A stretch of DNA of 64,000 bases, taken from positions 124,001 through 188,000 of the forward strand of contig JAIOOS010000027.1 of NCBI GenBank assembly GCA_021414305.1. The letters run 5' to 3'. This DNA comes from Burkholderiales bacterium (GTDB lineage: Bacteria > Pseudomonadota > Gammaproteobacteria > Burkholderiales > Burkholderiaceae_C). Positions 8,090 through 17,834 of this stretch are shown here, in pieces. The position numbers and the translations under genes are program-made. The notes beneath the pieces are model-generated. The model had not been told where the DNA came from, made no database searches, and saw nothing but the letters and a program-made list of their open reading frames with translations. Within the stretch, counting starts at the first letter, position 1, and each line of letters begins with the position of its first letter.

Positions 8090-9853
8090 TCAGAGGTCGA
8101 GCACAACGTCGCCCAGCGGCCGGCAGCAGCAGATCAGGACATTTCCCCGGGCCGGCGGATCCAGCGGCTCGGGCTCGTACGACACCGCGCCCGAGACCAG
8201 GCCGCTCTCGCAGTTGTGGCAGACGCCGCTGCGACACGACCAACGGACGGGCACGTCGCACGCCTCGGCCAGCTCGAGAAGGCTCCCGTCGGCCGGCCGC
8301 CAGCGCGTCGCGATGCCGCTGCGAGCGAAAGAGATCATCGGTCCCGTGCCGGCGGCCCCTGGCGGCGGGTGCGGCGCCTGGAACGCAGCGCCGACCACGC
8401 CGGGTGCCAGTGCGGGCCCGCCGCCGAAGACTTCCGAGTGGATGCGGTTCGCAGCCACGCCCCAGGCCGCCAGGCCCTTGCTCAACTCGGCGAGGAACGG
8501 CGGCGGCCCGCAGACATAGAAGTCGCCCTCGTGCGGCACGCCCAGGCGTTCGAGCGCCTCGAGTCCCACCCGACCTGTCGCGTCGTAGTCGCGACCTTGC
8601 TGGTCGCCTTCCGCCGGGCGGCTGTACCAGACCTGGCTCCGTCCGTGAGCAAGCCTGCCGAGGAGCTGTCGCGTCTCGACGGCAAACGAGCGGGAGGGGC
8701 CGTCGCGGGTCCCGTGCAGCCACCAGACCTCCCGCAGTGTCGCCTCCGCCACCAGGGCGTGAAGCATGGCCAGCACCGGCGTTGCGCCGATTCCCGCGCT
8801 CAGCAACACCACCGGGCCTTCCCCGGGCTGCAGCGTGAAGTTGCCTCTCGGTTCGCTCACGTCGAGGACATCGCCTTCGCGGACACTGCCGGTCAGGTGG
8901 CGCCCTGCCGCGCCGCCGGGCTCGAGCTTCACGCTGATGCGGTACTGCTGATCGGACGGCGGGCCGGAAAGCGAATAGCTGCGAAAGAGCACGGAGCCGT
9001 CCTCCTGCGCTCGCAGGCGAAGGACGACGAACTGGCCGGCGACCGGCACCGTGAGCGGCTTGCCGTCCGTCGGCCGCAGCGCGAAGGAAACGACGTCAGC
9101 GCACTCGCGTTCGGTGTGCACGACCCTGAGCGACCGGAAACCCGGCATTGCCGTCCGGGCAGCCGCTGCCGGCATCAGGCCGGCGTTGCCCGTCGCCCCT
9201 GGATGTTCGTCCTGGCTCCTGGCCAGCGCTTCGAACGATCGCCGCCAGCCCGGGGACAGCGCTGCAATCCTCAGCACCCGTTCCAGCAGCTCGCGAGGAT
9301 GACGATTCGAGTAGAGCAGGCCGTTGACCATGGCAACGGTCATGCGCTCCGGCCCCTTCTCGATCGCGACGATCGGGTCACCCGCGGCGACCTCGCCTTC
9401 CTCCAGCACCCGGAGATAGAAACCCGGCCGCCCGCTCGACGTCAGCAGAGCCGCCATCTGCGGCTCGTCCATTCGCAGCCCCACGCGATAGCACGTGGTC
9501 CGCGGCTGCGTGACTTCGAACAAGGCGGCGCCGATCCGGTAGCGGTCGCCGATGCAGACCTCGTCGTCGGCCATTCCCTCGACGGTGAAGTTCTCGCCGA
9601 ACTGCCCATGCACGAAATCGCCGCGGCCCAGCCGCTCCTGCCAGTATCGATACGAATCGATCTGGTAGACGAAGACGGCGCGCTGCTCGCCCCCGTGGCC
9701 GCCGAGATCGCCTTGCCCGTCGCCGTCCACGTTGAGCCTGCGGACGCGGCAGGGTCCCTGCACTGGCGCCTTCCAGATCCCGGTGTGCACGGTCCTTCCG
9801 CGCCACTCGATGTCGCGCGGCAGTCCGACGTTGACCGAAAGCAGGCGGGCCAT
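8090..9853 (-). CDS. MOSC / ferredoxin-reductase / [2Fe-2S] ferredoxin fusion protein
   Basis: A 587-residue three-part protein. Residues 1-225 are a YiiM-like MOSC domain (LGGHGGEQRAVFVYQ, GENFTVEG, QPRTTCYRVG); MOSC domains bind molybdenum cofactor or sulfur through the conserved cysteine. Residues 250-480 form an FNR-type flavin/NAD module (RSYSLSG for FAD, LSAGIGATPVLAML for the nucleotide). The end is a plant-type ferredoxin with CRSGVCHNC and a later CCC. The whole resembles a self-contained electron chain from NAD(P)H through flavin and [2Fe-2S] to a Moco centre. Reduction of N-hydroxylated compounds is a plausible but unproven role, by analogy with YiiM. The start could also be GTG 9868. 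The start region abuts the tRNA-Pro terminator hairpin. Confidence 0.85.
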   Translation of the reverse strand: MARLLSVNVGLPRDIEWRGRTVHTGIWKAPVQGPCRVRRLNVDGDGQGDLGGHGGEQRAVFVYQIDSYRYWQERLGRGDFVHGQFGENFTVEGMADDEVCIGDRYRIGAALFEVTQPRTTCYRVGLRMDEPQMAALLTSSGRPGFYLRVLEEGEVAAGDPIVAIEKGPERMTVAMVNGLLYSNRHPRELLERVLRIAALSPGWRRSFEALARSQDEHPGATGNAGLMPAAAARTAMPGFRSLRVVHTERECADVVSFALRPTDGKPLTVPVAGQFVVLRLRAQEDGSVLFRSYSLSGPPSDQQYRISVKLEPGGAAGRHLTGSVREGDVLDVSEPRGNFTLQPGEGPVVLLSAGIGATPVLAMLHALVAEATLREVWWLHGTRDGPSRSFAVETRQLLGRLAHGRSQVWYSRPAEGDQQGRDYDATGRVGLEALERLGVPHEGDFYVCGPPPFLAELSKGLAAWGVAANRIHSEVFGGGPALAPGVVGAAFQAPHPPPGAAGTGPMISFARSGIATRWRPADGSLLELAEACDVPVRWSCRSGVCHNCESGLVSGAVSYEPEPLDPPARGNVLICCCRPLGDVVLDL

Positions 9854-9875
9854 CGATGCCACTCTCACAAAGTCA

Positions 9876-9908
9876 AATGGGCTAGCAGCTCATCGCTGCT
9901 AACCCATT
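9876..9908 (-). terminator. hairpin downstream of tRNA-Pro, probable terminator
   Basis: Read on the minus strand, AATGGGTTAGCAGC-GATGA-GCTGCTAGCCCATT forms a 14-bp stem with one G.U pair, followed by TTGACTTT. It lies nine bases after the tRNA 3' CCA. It probably ends the thrS-to-tRNA-Pro transcript, although its T-tract is weak and the next gene starts only about 23 bases later. Confidence 0.55.
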
Positions 9909-9917
9909 GATTTCGCT

Positions 9918-9994
<77 letters not shown>

Positions 9995-10048
9995 TTCGGC
10001 GGGATTATAGGCGGCGGGGGCTCGCGGCCCGGTACCTCGGCACCCCGT

Positions 10049-10501
10049 TCAGGGCACGAGCAGGCCGCGAATCGAAATGAGCTCCTGACGCACCTGCGCC
10101 GCGGAGAGCGTGAAGAGCGGCAGGTCCGACGCCGCGGCCTCGCCTTCTTCGCCGGCCGGCAACTCGATCTCGGTCGCGATGCCGGTGGCGATGGGCTCGC
10201 TGCCGCGGGCGGCATGCGCTTCGGCCGCGGCGGCGGCCCGGTGCGCGCCGGCGTCGGCGAGTCGGTTGCGGGCGCCGCTGATCGTGAATCCCTGCTCGTA
10301 GAGAAGCTCGCGGATGCGCCGGATCAGCAACACCTCGTGGTGCTGGTAGTAGCGGCGATTGCCGCGCCGCTTCATCGGTTTGAGCTGGGTGAACTCCTGC
10401 TCCCAATAGCGCAGCACGTACGGCTTGACGCCGCAAAGCTCGCTCACTTCGCCGATCGTGAAGTAGCGCTTGGCAGGGATCGGCGGGAGGGATTTCTCCA
10501 T
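10049..10501 (-). CDS. MerR-family transcriptional regulator (ihfA-linked type)
   Basis: A 150-residue regulator with an N-terminal MerR winged helix-turn-helix: FTIGEVSELCGVKPYVLRYW, then the second-wing RRGNRRYY. The C-terminal half is Ala-rich and lacks the cysteines of metal-sensing MerR proteins, so the ligand is unknown. It sits between ihfA and tRNA-Pro at the end of the translation operon, a position conserved in betaproteobacteria. It is probably cotranscribed with ihfA, the gap being about 33 bases. Confidence 0.9.
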   Translation of the reverse strand: MEKSLPPIPAKRYFTIGEVSELCGVKPYVLRYWEQEFTQLKPMKRRGNRRYYQHHEVLLIRRIRELLYEQGFTISGARNRLADAGAHRAAAAAEAHAARGSEPIATGIATEIELPAGEEGEAAASDLPLFTLSAAQVRQELISIRGLLVP

Positions 10502-10534
10502 GAAATCAACAAGATCAGGAGATAAACCTCGACT

Positions 10535-10900
10535 TTACTCGAACTCATCCGCCGGTGGCGTGTCGCCTTGCACGACTCCCTTCAGTTTGTGACTTGCGTG
10601 AAATGTCACGACGTGGCGGGCCTTGATCGGGATCGCCTCGCCGGTTCGCGGATTGCGTCCGGGCCGGGGCGCCTTGCGCCGGATGTTGAAGTTGCCGAAG
10701 CCCGACATCTTGACGTCGTCGCCTTCGAGCAGGGTCTTGTGGATCAGGTCGAAGAAGGCCTCGACCATGTCCTTCGACTCGCGCTTGTTCAGGCCCAGGC
10801 GCTCGAACAGAAGCTCCGCGAGCTCGGCCTTGGTGAGCGTGGGCGTCACCAGGGTCGGCTGCAGGCTGCGGGGCGCGGGCGGGTCGGAACGGGTGGCCAT
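10535..10900 (-). CDS. ihfA: integration host factor alpha subunit
   Basis: A 121-residue HU/IHF-family DNA-bending protein; it pairs with IhfB and bends DNA at specific sites. The core begins [38 protein letters not shown] carries the DNA-intercalating arm, followed by [18 protein letters not shown]. About 20 residues precede the usual IHF-alpha start ([18 protein letters not shown]), a modest extension. The track shows the gene as the tail of a false 718-codon frame; I start at the ATG about 15 bases after the pheT stop. The operon position after pheST is shared with E. coli. Confidence 0.93.
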   Translation of the reverse strand: MATRSDPPAPRSLQPTLVTPTLTKAELAELLFERLGLNKRESKDMVEAFFDLIHKTLLEGDDVKMSGFGNFNIRRKAPRPGRNPRTGEAIPIKARHVVTFHASHKLKGVVQGDTPPADEFE

Positions 10901-10914
10901 GAGGGGGGTACTGG

Positions 10915-13350
10915 TCACTGCGCCCGCAGGCGAACGCCGAGGCGCGACGCGAGCGAGGCGAGCACGCCGGCAACGACGCTCTCGATCCGCTCGTCGGTCA
11001 GCGTCTGCGCGTCGTCGCGCAGCTCGAGGCGAAGCGCCAGGCTGCGCTCGTCGTCGGCGATGCCCGGTACCGGGGTCTTGGGCTCGTAGATGTCGAACAG
11101 CGTCGAGGCGCGCACGACGCCGGCGGCGCCGGCCTCCACCGCGGCCATCAGCGCCTGGTGGGTGACGCTCTTCTTCGCCACGACGGCGAGGTCGCGCAGC
11201 GCCGGCTGCTGCTTCGGCAGCGGCACGAAGGTCGGGACCGCGCGGCCCATCAGCGCCTCGGCCTCGAGCTCGAACACAACGGCGTTGCCGGGCAGTTCGT
11301 AGGCCTGGCGCCAGCGCGGGTGCAGCTCGCCGACGAAGCCGACCCGCCGGCCCTCGACCTCGATCGCAGCGCTGCGCCCGGGATGCAGCGCCGGATGCGA
11401 TGCCGGAACAAAAGCCGGCCGCAGCGGCGCGAACAAGGCCTCGAGGTCGCCCTTGACGTCGAAGAAGTCGACGGTGCGCTCCGGCTCGCCCCACTGCAGC
11501 GGCGTCGCGGCGCCGAAGGCGAGACCGCCGACCCTGAGGGGCTGGCGCACGCCGGCGACCGACGCGCCGCCGGCCACGGCCGTGGCGTCGCGCAGGTAGA
11601 CCTTGCCGAGCTCGAACAGGCGCAGGCGCGTCGCCTTGCGCGCCAGGTTGACCTTCAACGCATCGACCAGGCTGCCGATCAGCGTCGAGCGCATCACCGA
11701 CAGGTTCTGGGCGATAGGGTTGATCACGCGCACGAGCGCGCCATGGGCGGAGAAGTCGCGCTCCCAGCGCTCGTCGACGAAGCTGAAACCGATGGTCTCC
11801 TGCCAGCCGAGGTCGGCGAGGGCCTGGCGCAGCCGAGCCGGCGGTCGCCGCGACTCGCTGGGCAGATGCGCGACCAGCGTGCCGCGTGGCGCCGCGGCAT
11901 CGAGGCGCTCGTAGCCGATGAGCCGGATCACTTCCTCGATCAGGTCTTCCTCGATCACGAGGTCGAAGCGCCAGCTCGGCGGCACGACCTCGATCCGGCC
12001 CGGCGAGCTGGTCCAGGCGAAGCCGAGACGGTTCATCGCCGACTCGCAGTCGGCCTGGGTCACGGGCATGCCGATCACCTTGGCGGCGCGGGCGACGCGC
12101 AAGGTCAGCGGCGACAGGGTCGGCAGCCTGACCACGTGGTCGTCGACCGGCCCGCAGCGGGTTTCGCTGCCGCCGCAGATCTCGACGATCAGCGCCGTGA
12201 TCCGCTCGATGTGCTCGACCGTCGACGCCGGGTCGACGCCGCGCTCGAAGCGGTGTCCGGCGTCGGTCGAGAACTTGTAGCGGCGCGAGCGCCCGGCGAC
12301 CGACTCGGGCCACCAGAACGCGGCCTCGACGTAGACGTTCCTCGTCGCATCCGACACCGCGGTGCGGGCGCCGCCCATGATGCCGGCGAGCGATTCGACA
12401 TGGCTGTCGTCGGCGATGACGCCGACCTTCCCGTCCAGCTCGACCGTCGCTCCATTGAGCAGCTCGAGGGTCTCGCCCGGACGGGCCCAGCGAACCGTGA
12501 GGCCGCCGTCGATGGTGTCGAGGTCGAAGATGTGCGAGGGCCGGCCGAGCTCGAACATCACGTAGTTCGAGATGTCGACCAGCGGCGCGACCGTGCGCTG
12601 CCCGCAGCGCGCGAGCCGCTCGGCCATCCACGCGGGAGTCTTCGCCTTCGTGTCGACGCCGCGAACGATGCGCCCGGAAAACCGCCCGCACAGGTCGGGC
12701 GCCTCGACCGCGACCCGCAGCGCCGAGTCGTCGCCCACCGGCACGGGAGCGATGCGTGGCGCCTTCAGCGGCGCCCCGGTCAGGGCTGCGACCTCGCGCG
12801 CGACGCCGAAAACGCTCAGGCAGTGGCCGAGGTTGGGCGTGAGCTTCAGCGTGAAGATCGTGTCGTCGAGCCGGAGGTACTGGCGCAGGTCGATCCCGAC
12901 CGGCGCGGCATCGTCGAGGATCAGCAGGCCGCCGTGGTCCTCGGAGAGCTTGAGCTCGCGCGCCGAGCAGAGCATGCCTCGGCTTTCGACGCCGCGGATC
13001 GTGCCGACCTCGATGCGAAACGACTTGGCGCCCTCGCCTTCACCCGCCGGCGGCAGCTCGGCGCCGACGCGCGCGAGCGGCACCTTGATGCCGGCGCGCA
13101 CGTTCGGCGCGCCGCAGACGATCTCGAGCCGTTCGCCGCCGCCGGCATTCACCTGACAGACGCGCAGCTTGTCGGCGTTCGGATGCCTGGCGACCTCGAG
13201 CACCTCGGCGACGACGACGCCGTGGAACGGCGGCGCCGCCGGCCGCAGGTTCTCGACCTCTAGCCCGCCCATGGTCAGCCGCTCGGCCAGCTCGGCGGTC
13301 GAGAGCGGCGGATCGCAGAACTCGCGCAGCCAGGATTCGGGGAACTGCAT
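10915..13350 (-). CDS. pheT: phenylalanine--tRNA ligase beta subunit
   Basis: An 811-residue PheT of normal length. Domain order: N-terminal B1 region ([12 protein letters not shown]), an EMAP/tRNA-binding domain with [20 protein letters not shown] near residues 65-85, the B3/B4 and B5 regions ([19 protein letters not shown]), the catalytic-like core (RLIGYERL) and a C-terminal ferredoxin-fold anticodon-binding domain ([12 protein letters not shown]). With PheS it forms the alpha2-beta2 enzyme that charges tRNA-Phe. The gap to pheS is only about seven bases, and the ihfA start follows the stop by about 15 bases. Confidence 0.97.
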   Translation of the reverse strand: MQFPESWLREFCDPPLSTAELAERLTMGGLEVENLRPAAPPFHGVVVAEVLEVARHPNADKLRVCQVNAGGGERLEIVCGAPNVRAGIKVPLARVGAELPPAGEGEGAKSFRIEVGTIRGVESRGMLCSARELKLSEDHGGLLILDDAAPVGIDLRQYLRLDDTIFTLKLTPNLGHCLSVFGVAREVAALTGAPLKAPRIAPVPVGDDSALRVAVEAPDLCGRFSGRIVRGVDTKAKTPAWMAERLARCGQRTVAPLVDISNYVMFELGRPSHIFDLDTIDGGLTVRWARPGETLELLNGATVELDGKVGVIADDSHVESLAGIMGGARTAVSDATRNVYVEAAFWWPESVAGRSRRYKFSTDAGHRFERGVDPASTVEHIERITALIVEICGGSETRCGPVDDHVVRLPTLSPLTLRVARAAKVIGMPVTQADCESAMNRLGFAWTSSPGRIEVVPPSWRFDLVIEEDLIEEVIRLIGYERLDAAAPRGTLVAHLPSESRRPPARLRQALADLGWQETIGFSFVDERWERDFSAHGALVRVINPIAQNLSVMRSTLIGSLVDALKVNLARKATRLRLFELGKVYLRDATAVAGGASVAGVRQPLRVGGLAFGAATPLQWGEPERTVDFFDVKGDLEALFAPLRPAFVPASHPALHPGRSAAIEVEGRRVGFVGELHPRWRQAYELPGNAVVFELEAEALMGRAVPTFVPLPKQQPALRDLAVVAKKSVTHQALMAAVEAGAAGVVRASTLFDIYEPKTPVPGIADDERSLALRLELRDDAQTLTDERIESVVAGVLASLASRLGVRLRAQ

Positions 13351-13357
13351 GTCGGGC

Positions 13358-14404
13358 TCAGGCTGCGAACTGGCGCAGGAAGCGCAGGTCGCCGTCGAAG
13401 AAGAGGCGCAGGTCGTCGATGCCGTAGCGCAGCATCGCCAACCGGTCGATGCCCGAGCCGAAGGCGAAGCCGATCACGCGCTCCGGATCGAAGCCCATGT
13501 TGCGCACCACCTGCGGATGCACCTGGCCCGAGCCCGAGACTTCCAGCCAGCGGCCGGCGAGCGGCCCAGTCTCGAACATCAGGTCGATCTCGGCGCTCGG
13601 CTCGGTGAACGGGAAGTAGCTCGGCCGGAAACGCAGCTTGAGCTGGTCGGTCTCGAAGAAGGCGCGCATGAAGTCGAGGTACACCGCCTTCAGGTCGCGA
13701 AAGCTCACGCTCTCGCCGAGCCAGAGCCCTTCGACCTGGTGGAACATGGGCGAGTGCGTCGCGTCGCTGTCGACGCGGTAGGTGCGTCCGGGGGCGATCA
13801 CGCGCACGTCGGGCATAACCGCGGCGCCGGCGTGGCGACGCGCATGCGCCTGCGCATGGCGGATCTGCATCGGCGAGGTGTGCGGGCGCAGGTTCAGCCA
13901 GTTCCCGTCGTCGTCTTTCAGGTCGACGTAGAACGTGTCCTGCATCGACCGCGCCGGATGATTTTCCGGGTTGTTGAGGGCGGTGAAGCTGTACCAGTCG
14001 GTCTCGATCTCCGGGCCGTCGGCGATCTCGAAGCCCATCGAGGCGAAGATCGCCTCGATGCGCTCGAGCGCCTGGCTGATGGGATGGATGCCGCCCGTGC
14101 CGCGGCTGCGCCCCGGCAGGGTGACGTCGAGCGACTGCGCGGCGAGCTGCGCTTCGAGTTGAAGGCTGGCGAGCTCGGCGCGGCGCTCGGAGAGCGCCGC
14201 CTCGATCGCCTGCTTTGCCGCGTTGATCTGGGCGCCGCGCGCCTTCTTCTCTTCGGCGGAAAGCGTACCGAGCGCCTTGAGCTGCTCGGTGACCCTGCCC
14301 TGCTTGCCGAGGTAGCGCGCCTTGGCGTCCTCGAGCTCGGCGCTCGCCGACGCGCGGGCGAAGTCCGCCCGCGCGCTTTCGACTACGGCAGCGAGGTCGC
14401 TCAT
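13358..14404 (-). CDS. pheS: phenylalanine--tRNA ligase alpha subunit
   Basis: A 348-residue catalytic subunit. It has the N-terminal coiled-coil arm (residues 5-90) and class II motifs including [25 protein letters not shown] and the motif 3 arginine in [17 protein letters not shown]. It forms Phe-AMP and transfers Phe to tRNA-Phe. I start at the ATG giving [12 protein letters not shown], which has a GAGGG about eight bases upstream; the track's longer start at 14518 runs into rplT. It is the fifth gene of the thrS-led operon. Confidence 0.96.
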   Translation of the reverse strand: MSDLAAVVESARADFARASASAELEDAKARYLGKQGRVTEQLKALGTLSAEEKKARGAQINAAKQAIEAALSERRAELASLQLEAQLAAQSLDVTLPGRSRGTGGIHPISQALERIEAIFASMGFEIADGPEIETDWYSFTALNNPENHPARSMQDTFYVDLKDDDGNWLNLRPHTSPMQIRHAQAHARRHAGAAVMPDVRVIAPGRTYRVDSDATHSPMFHQVEGLWLGESVSFRDLKAVYLDFMRAFFETDQLKLRFRPSYFPFTEPSAEIDLMFETGPLAGRWLEVSGSGQVHPQVVRNMGFDPERVIGFAFGSGIDRLAMLRYGIDDLRLFFDGDLRFLRQFAA

Positions 14405-14420
14405 CGACGCCCTCGCAGGT

Positions 14421-14777
14421 TCACGACAGGTGCGGGCGAACCTTCTCGACGATGCTGCCGAACGCGGCAGGATCGTTGACGGCCATGTCGGCCAGCACCT
14501 TGCGGTCGATGCCGACACCCGCCTTCTTCAGGCCGGCCATGAACTTGCTGTACGTGACACCGAGGCCGCGGGTGGCGGCGTTGATGCGCGCGATCCAGAG
14601 CTGGCGGAACACGCGCTTCTTGGTGCGGCGGTCGCGATAGGCATATTGCCCAGCGCGCATGACCGCCTCTTTGGCGATGCGGAAAACGTTCTTGCGGCGG
14701 CCGCGAAAGCCCTTGGCGAGAACGAGGATCTTCTTGTGGCGTGCACGTGCGGTGACGCCGCGTTTGACGCGAGGCAT
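14421..14777 (-). CDS. rplT: 50S ribosomal protein L20
   Basis: A 118-residue L20 of normal length, starting [16 protein letters not shown] and containing [33 protein letters not shown] and the C-terminal half [10 protein letters not shown]. It binds 23S rRNA early in large-subunit assembly. In E. coli, L20 also represses its own operon by binding mRNA upstream of rpmI. A structured segment in the equivalent place here is listed separately. It lies 41 bases after rpmI. Confidence 0.98.
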   Translation of the reverse strand: MPRVKRGVTARARHKKILVLAKGFRGRRKNVFRIAKEAVMRAGQYAYRDRRTKKRVFRQLWIARINAATRGLGVTYSKFMAGLKKAGVGIDRKVLADMAVNDPAAFGSIVEKVRPHLS

Positions 14778-14818
14778 GGAATAACTCCTTCAGAAGTGGT
14801 GTGAGTGCGACGAACCGA

Positions 14819-15022
14819 TCAGAGGCCGGCGAACGGCAGCATCTGCGCCATGTGACCCATGTTCGTGTCGTGCACGCCGGCCGAGCCGCGCAGGTGGCGC
14901 TTGGTCTTGGTCGACTTCTTCGTCAGGATGTGGCGCTTGAACGCCTGGCCGCGCTTGACGGTGCCGCCCGGGCGCACCCGGAACCGCTTCGCAGCGCTCT
15001 TCTTGGTCTTCATCTTCGGCAT
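14819..15022 (-). CDS. rpmI: 50S ribosomal protein L35
   Basis: A 67-residue, very basic L35 starting [20 protein letters not shown] and containing [14 protein letters not shown]. Position between infC and rplT is the universal bacterial arrangement. An AGGAAGAGAAG-type purine-rich ribosome-binding site precedes the ATG. Confidence 0.97.
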   Translation of the reverse strand: MPKMKTKKSAAKRFRVRPGGTVKRGQAFKRHILTKKSTKTKRHLRGSAGVHDTNMGHMAQMLPFAGL

Positions 15023-15048
15023 GACTTCTCTTCCTTCTTCGTTTGCTC

Positions 15049-15091
15049 CTGCAGGCGCCGCCGGGGTCCCCGTCGTCTTGCAAGCCTGCAG
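15049..15091 (-). promoter_or_regulatory. structured rpmI leader, candidate L20 operator
   Basis: The 121 bases between infC and rpmI can fold on the minus strand: outer arms CTGCAGGC/GCCTGCAG enclose an inner CGGGG-A-CCCCG hairpin. It ends about 27 bases before the rpmI start. The place matches the E. coli L20 autoregulatory site, but I see no direct proof of L20 binding. No T-run follows, so it is not a standard terminator. Confidence 0.4.
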
Positions 15092-15143
15092 TCGCTTCTG
15101 CTCGACCGGGCAGCGAGGCCCGATCGGTTTGCTCTGTTCTCTT

Positions 15144-15692
15144 CTACTTCCGCTTCGGCGCCAGCACCATGATCATCTGCCGGCCTTCAAGCTTGGGCAT
15201 GTGCTCGACCACCGAGACATCCGCCAGCTCGTCGCGAATGCGCTCGAGAAGGCGCATGCCGATGTCCTGGTGGGTGATCTCGCGGCCGCGGTAGCGCAGC
15301 GTGACCTTGCCCTTGTCGCCGTCTTCCTCGATGAAGCGGCGCAGATTCCTCATCTTGATCGCGTAGTCGCCCTCGTCGGTGCCCGGGCGGAACTTCACTT
15401 CCTTGACTTCGATGACCTTCTGCTTCGCCTTCGCCTCGGCCGCGCGCTTCTGCTCCTGGTACTTGAACTTGCCATAGTCCATCAGCCGGCACACCGGCGG
15501 ATCGGCCTGGGCGACGATCTCGACGAGATCCACGTCCTGCTCGCCGGCCAGCCGCAGGGCCTCGGCGATGGGGACGATGCCCAGCGGTTCGTTTTCAGGT
15601 CCGTTGAGACGGACTTCAGGAGCGAGGATTTCCCGGTTGAGCCTGTGCTTGCGCTCGGCGTTCGGGGTGCGTCGGTCTAGAAAAGTAGCGAT
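15144..15692 (-). CDS. infC: translation initiation factor IF-3 with AUC start codon
   Basis: A 182-residue IF-3; the track gives only the last 129 residues because the gene does not begin with ATG, GTG or TTG. Reading back in frame gives (I)[20 protein letters not shown], then [21 protein letters not shown] and [14 protein letters not shown]. The start is ATC at 15692-15690, eight bases after an AAAGG. IF-3 binds the 30S subunit and discriminates against non-AUG starts. Its own rare start codon makes infC translation sensitive to IF-3 level, as known for the E. coli AUU. The gene lies 92 bases after thrS and before rpmI. Confidence 0.93.
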   Translation of the reverse strand: MATFLDRRTPNAERKHRLNREILAPEVRLNGPENEPLGIVPIAEALRLAGEQDVDLVEIVAQADPPVCRLMDYGKFKYQEQKRAAEAKAKQKVIEVKEVKFRPGTDEGDYAIKMRNLRRFIEEDGDKGKVTLRYRGREITHQDIGMRLLERIRDELADVSVVEHMPKLEGRQMIMVLAPKRK

Positions 15693-15753
15693 GTCAAAGG
15701 CCTTTCACTGAACCTCAAGGCACAGAGGCTCAAAACAACAAAAGCGCGCCTCG

Positions 15754-15779
15754 CGGCCGGAAGATGCACCTTCCGGCCG
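15754..15779 (-). terminator. strong hairpin between thrS and infC, possible partial terminator
   Basis: On the minus strand CGGCCGGAAG-GTGCAT-CTTCCGGCCG is a perfect 10-bp stem five bases after the thrS stop. About nine bases later comes TTTTGTTGTTTT. The distance to the T-run is longer than in a textbook terminator, so it may attenuate, stabilise or help process the thrS-infC mRNA. Confidence 0.45.
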
Positions 15780-15784
15780 GGCCC

Positions 15785-17704
15785 TCACAGTTTCTGGGCG
15801 ATGTCGGCGGCGATCTTCCTGGCGAAGTCGTCGACGGACATCACTCCGAGGTCGTGGTTGCCCCGGGCGCGCACGGCAACGGTCCCGTTTGCCTTTTCCT
15901 TGTCGCCCACGACGAGGATGTACGGGACCTTTTGCAACGAATGCTCGCGTATTTTATACGTGATTTTCTCGTTCCGCAAATCCGAGGCCACTCTAAGTCC
16001 TTGTTTTTGCAGAGATTTGGCCACTTCCCGGGCGTAGTCGGCGGAACTTTCCGAGATATTGAGGACGCTTGCCTGCACCGGCGCCAGCCAGGCAGGCAGC
16101 GCGCCGGCATGGTGTTCCAGCAGGATGCCGATGAAACGCTCGAAGCTGCCGACGATCGCCCGGTGCAGCATCACCGGGAAGGCGCGGCCGCTGGTGTCGG
16201 TCACGTAGTCGCCGCCGAGGCGTTCGGCGGTGTTGTAGTCGACCTGCATCGTGCCGAGCTGCCATTGCCGGCCGAGCGCGTCTTTCAGCGTGTATTCGAT
16301 CTTCGGGCCGTAGAAGGCGCCGTCGCCGGGGGCGACGACGAATTCGCAGCCGGAGCGGCGCAGCGCTTCCATCAGGGCGTATTCCGCCTTGTCCCAGAAG
16401 TCGTCGCTGCCGACCCGGTTTTCCGGCCGCGTCGCCACCTTGTAGATGATGTCGGTGAAGCCGAAGTCCTTGTAGACCGCCTTCAGCTCCTCGGTGTAGG
16501 CGACGCATTCGTCGAGGATCTGGTTCTCGGTGCAGAAGACGTGGCCGTCGTCCTGCGTGAAGCCGCGCACGCGCATGATCCCGTGCATCGAGCCGCTCGG
16601 CTCGTTGCGGTGGCACTGGCCGAACTCGCCGTAGCGGATCGGCAGGTCGCGGTAGCTGCGCAGCTGCGACTTGAAGATCAGCACATGGCCAGGGCAGTTC
16701 ATCGGCTTCAGCGCGTATTCGTGCTTCTCCGACTCCGTGGTGAACATGTTCTCCCGGTAGTTCTGCCAGTGCCCCGTCTTCTCCCACAGGCTCTTGTCGA
16801 GGAGCTGCGGGCCTTTCACCTCCTGGTAGCCGGTGTCGCGGTAGACCTGGCGCATGTACTGCTCGATCACCTGCCAGACCGCCCAGCCCTTGGGATGCCA
16901 GAACACGACGCCCGGCGCGACCTCGTCGATGTGGAACAGGTCGAGCTCGCGGCCGAGCTTGCGGTGGTCGCGCTTTTCCGCCTCTTCGAGCATGTGCAGG
17001 TGCTGCTGCAGCTCGTCCTTGGTCGCCCAGGCCGTGCCGTAGATGCGCTGCAGCATCTCGTTGCGGTGGTCGCCGCGCCAATACGCGCCGGCCACCTTCA
17101 TCAGCTTGAAGTGACGCAGCTTGCCCGTGCTCGGCACGTGGGGACCGCGGCAGAGGTCCTCGAATTGGCCTTCGCGGTAGAGCGAGACGTCCTCGTTCGA
17201 CGGGATGCTCGCGATGATCTCGGCCTTGTAGGCTTCCCCCATGGCGTTGAAATGCGCCACCGCCTCGTCGCGCGGCAGCACGCGCCGCGTCACCGGCTCG
17301 TCCTTCTTCGCCAGCTCCGCCATCTTCGCCTCGATCGCCGCCAGGTCCTCGGGCGTGAACGGCCGCTTGTACGAGAAGTCGTAGAAGAAGCCGTTCTCGA
17401 TCACCGGGCCGATCGTCACCTGCGCTTCGGGAAACAGCTCCTTGACCGCGTACGCCAGCAAGTGCGCTGTCGAGTGGCGGATCACCTCGAGGCCGTCGGC
17501 GTCCTTGTCGGTGACGATCGCCAGCCGCTCGTCCTGGTCGATCACGAAGCTCGTGTCGACGACGCGGCTCTCGGCGCCGCGGCCGACGCGGCCGGCGAGC
17601 GCCGCCTTGGCCAGGCCGGCACCGATCGATGCGGCGACCTCGGCCACCGTGACCGGACCGGGAAACTCGCGCCGCGAGCCGTCGGGAAGTTCGATCGAAA
17701 CCAT
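15785..17704 (-). CDS. thrS: threonine--tRNA ligase
   Basis: A 639-residue class II synthetase of normal length. It has an N-terminal TGS domain ([14 protein letters not shown]), an editing domain with [16 protein letters not shown] near residue 75, and a catalytic core containing [26 protein letters not shown] and TQDDGHVFC; Cys and His of these motifs hold the catalytic zinc. The C-terminal anticodon-binding domain is also present. I start at MVSIELP, not at the track's upstream MFSERPI, because the family begins there. It leads the operon thrS-infC-rpmI-rplT-pheS-pheT-ihfA-merR. A terminator-like hairpin and a short Thr-containing reading frame lie directly upstream and suggest attenuation control. 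Confidence 0.97.
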   Translation of the reverse strand: MVSIELPDGSRREFPGPVTVAEVAASIGAGLAKAALAGRVGRGAESRVVDTSFVIDQDERLAIVTDKDADGLEVIRHSTAHLLAYAVKELFPEAQVTIGPVIENGFFYDFSYKRPFTPEDLAAIEAKMAELAKKDEPVTRRVLPRDEAVAHFNAMGEAYKAEIIASIPSNEDVSLYREGQFEDLCRGPHVPSTGKLRHFKLMKVAGAYWRGDHRNEMLQRIYGTAWATKDELQQHLHMLEEAEKRDHRKLGRELDLFHIDEVAPGVVFWHPKGWAVWQVIEQYMRQVYRDTGYQEVKGPQLLDKSLWEKTGHWQNYRENMFTTESEKHEYALKPMNCPGHVLIFKSQLRSYRDLPIRYGEFGQCHRNEPSGSMHGIMRVRGFTQDDGHVFCTENQILDECVAYTEELKAVYKDFGFTDIIYKVATRPENRVGSDDFWDKAEYALMEALRRSGCEFVVAPGDGAFYGPKIEYTLKDALGRQWQLGTMQVDYNTAERLGGDYVTDTSGRAFPVMLHRAIVGSFERFIGILLEHHAGALPAWLAPVQASVLNISESSADYAREVAKSLQKQGLRVASDLRNEKITYKIREHSLQKVPYILVVGDKEKANGTVAVRARGNHDLGVMSVDDFARKIAADIAQKL

Positions 17705-17718
17705 GATGGGTCTTTCAG

Positions 17719-17747
17719 AAAACAAAAAGCGCGGCCGGGGCCGCGCT
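17719..17747 (-). terminator. rho-independent terminator immediately before thrS (attenuator)
   Basis: On the minus strand AGCGCGGCC-CC-GGCCGCGCT is followed directly by TTTTTGTTTT. The T-tract ends only about 14 bases before the thrS ATG, so RNA polymerase must pass it to reach the operon. An upstream segment (minus GGCCGCCGC, 17796-17788) can pair with its left arm with one bulged C, giving a possible antiterminator. Confidence 0.75.
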
Positions 17748-17795
17748 GCATTGGACGAGAGGAAGAATGAATGCGATGTCGGGACGCGCGGCGGC

Positions 17796-17834
17796 CTACA
17801 CCCAGCGGAGGGCGCGGGTAGTTCGCGGTGTCAT
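17796..17834 (-). CDS. putative thrS leader peptide, [12 protein letters not shown]
   Basis: A 12-codon frame, too short for the track: ATG-ACA-CCG-CGA-ACT-ACC-CGC-GCC-CTC-CGC-TGG-GTG-TAG. Three of twelve codons are Thr, two of them adjacent. AAAGG lies ten bases before this ATG. In-frame ATGs also exist at 17843 and 17870, giving up to 24 residues (MDHFKSEKGMSV before this point). The TAG overlaps the first base of the segment that could act as antiterminator arm. I infer that ribosome stalling at the Thr codons when charged tRNA-Thr is scarce would free that arm and prevent termination before thrS. Three Arg codons are interleaved, so an Arg effect is an alternative. No homologues were checked. 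Confidence 0.55.
   Translation of the reverse strand: MTPRTTRALRWV

Noticed and set aside
11158-13263. 701-codon plus-strand ORF over pheT
   Set aside because: Shadow of pheT in the antisense frame, no motif.
15764-17770. 668-codon plus-strand ORF over thrS
   Set aside because: Repetitive Val/Leu/Asp/Arg composition; mirror of thrS.
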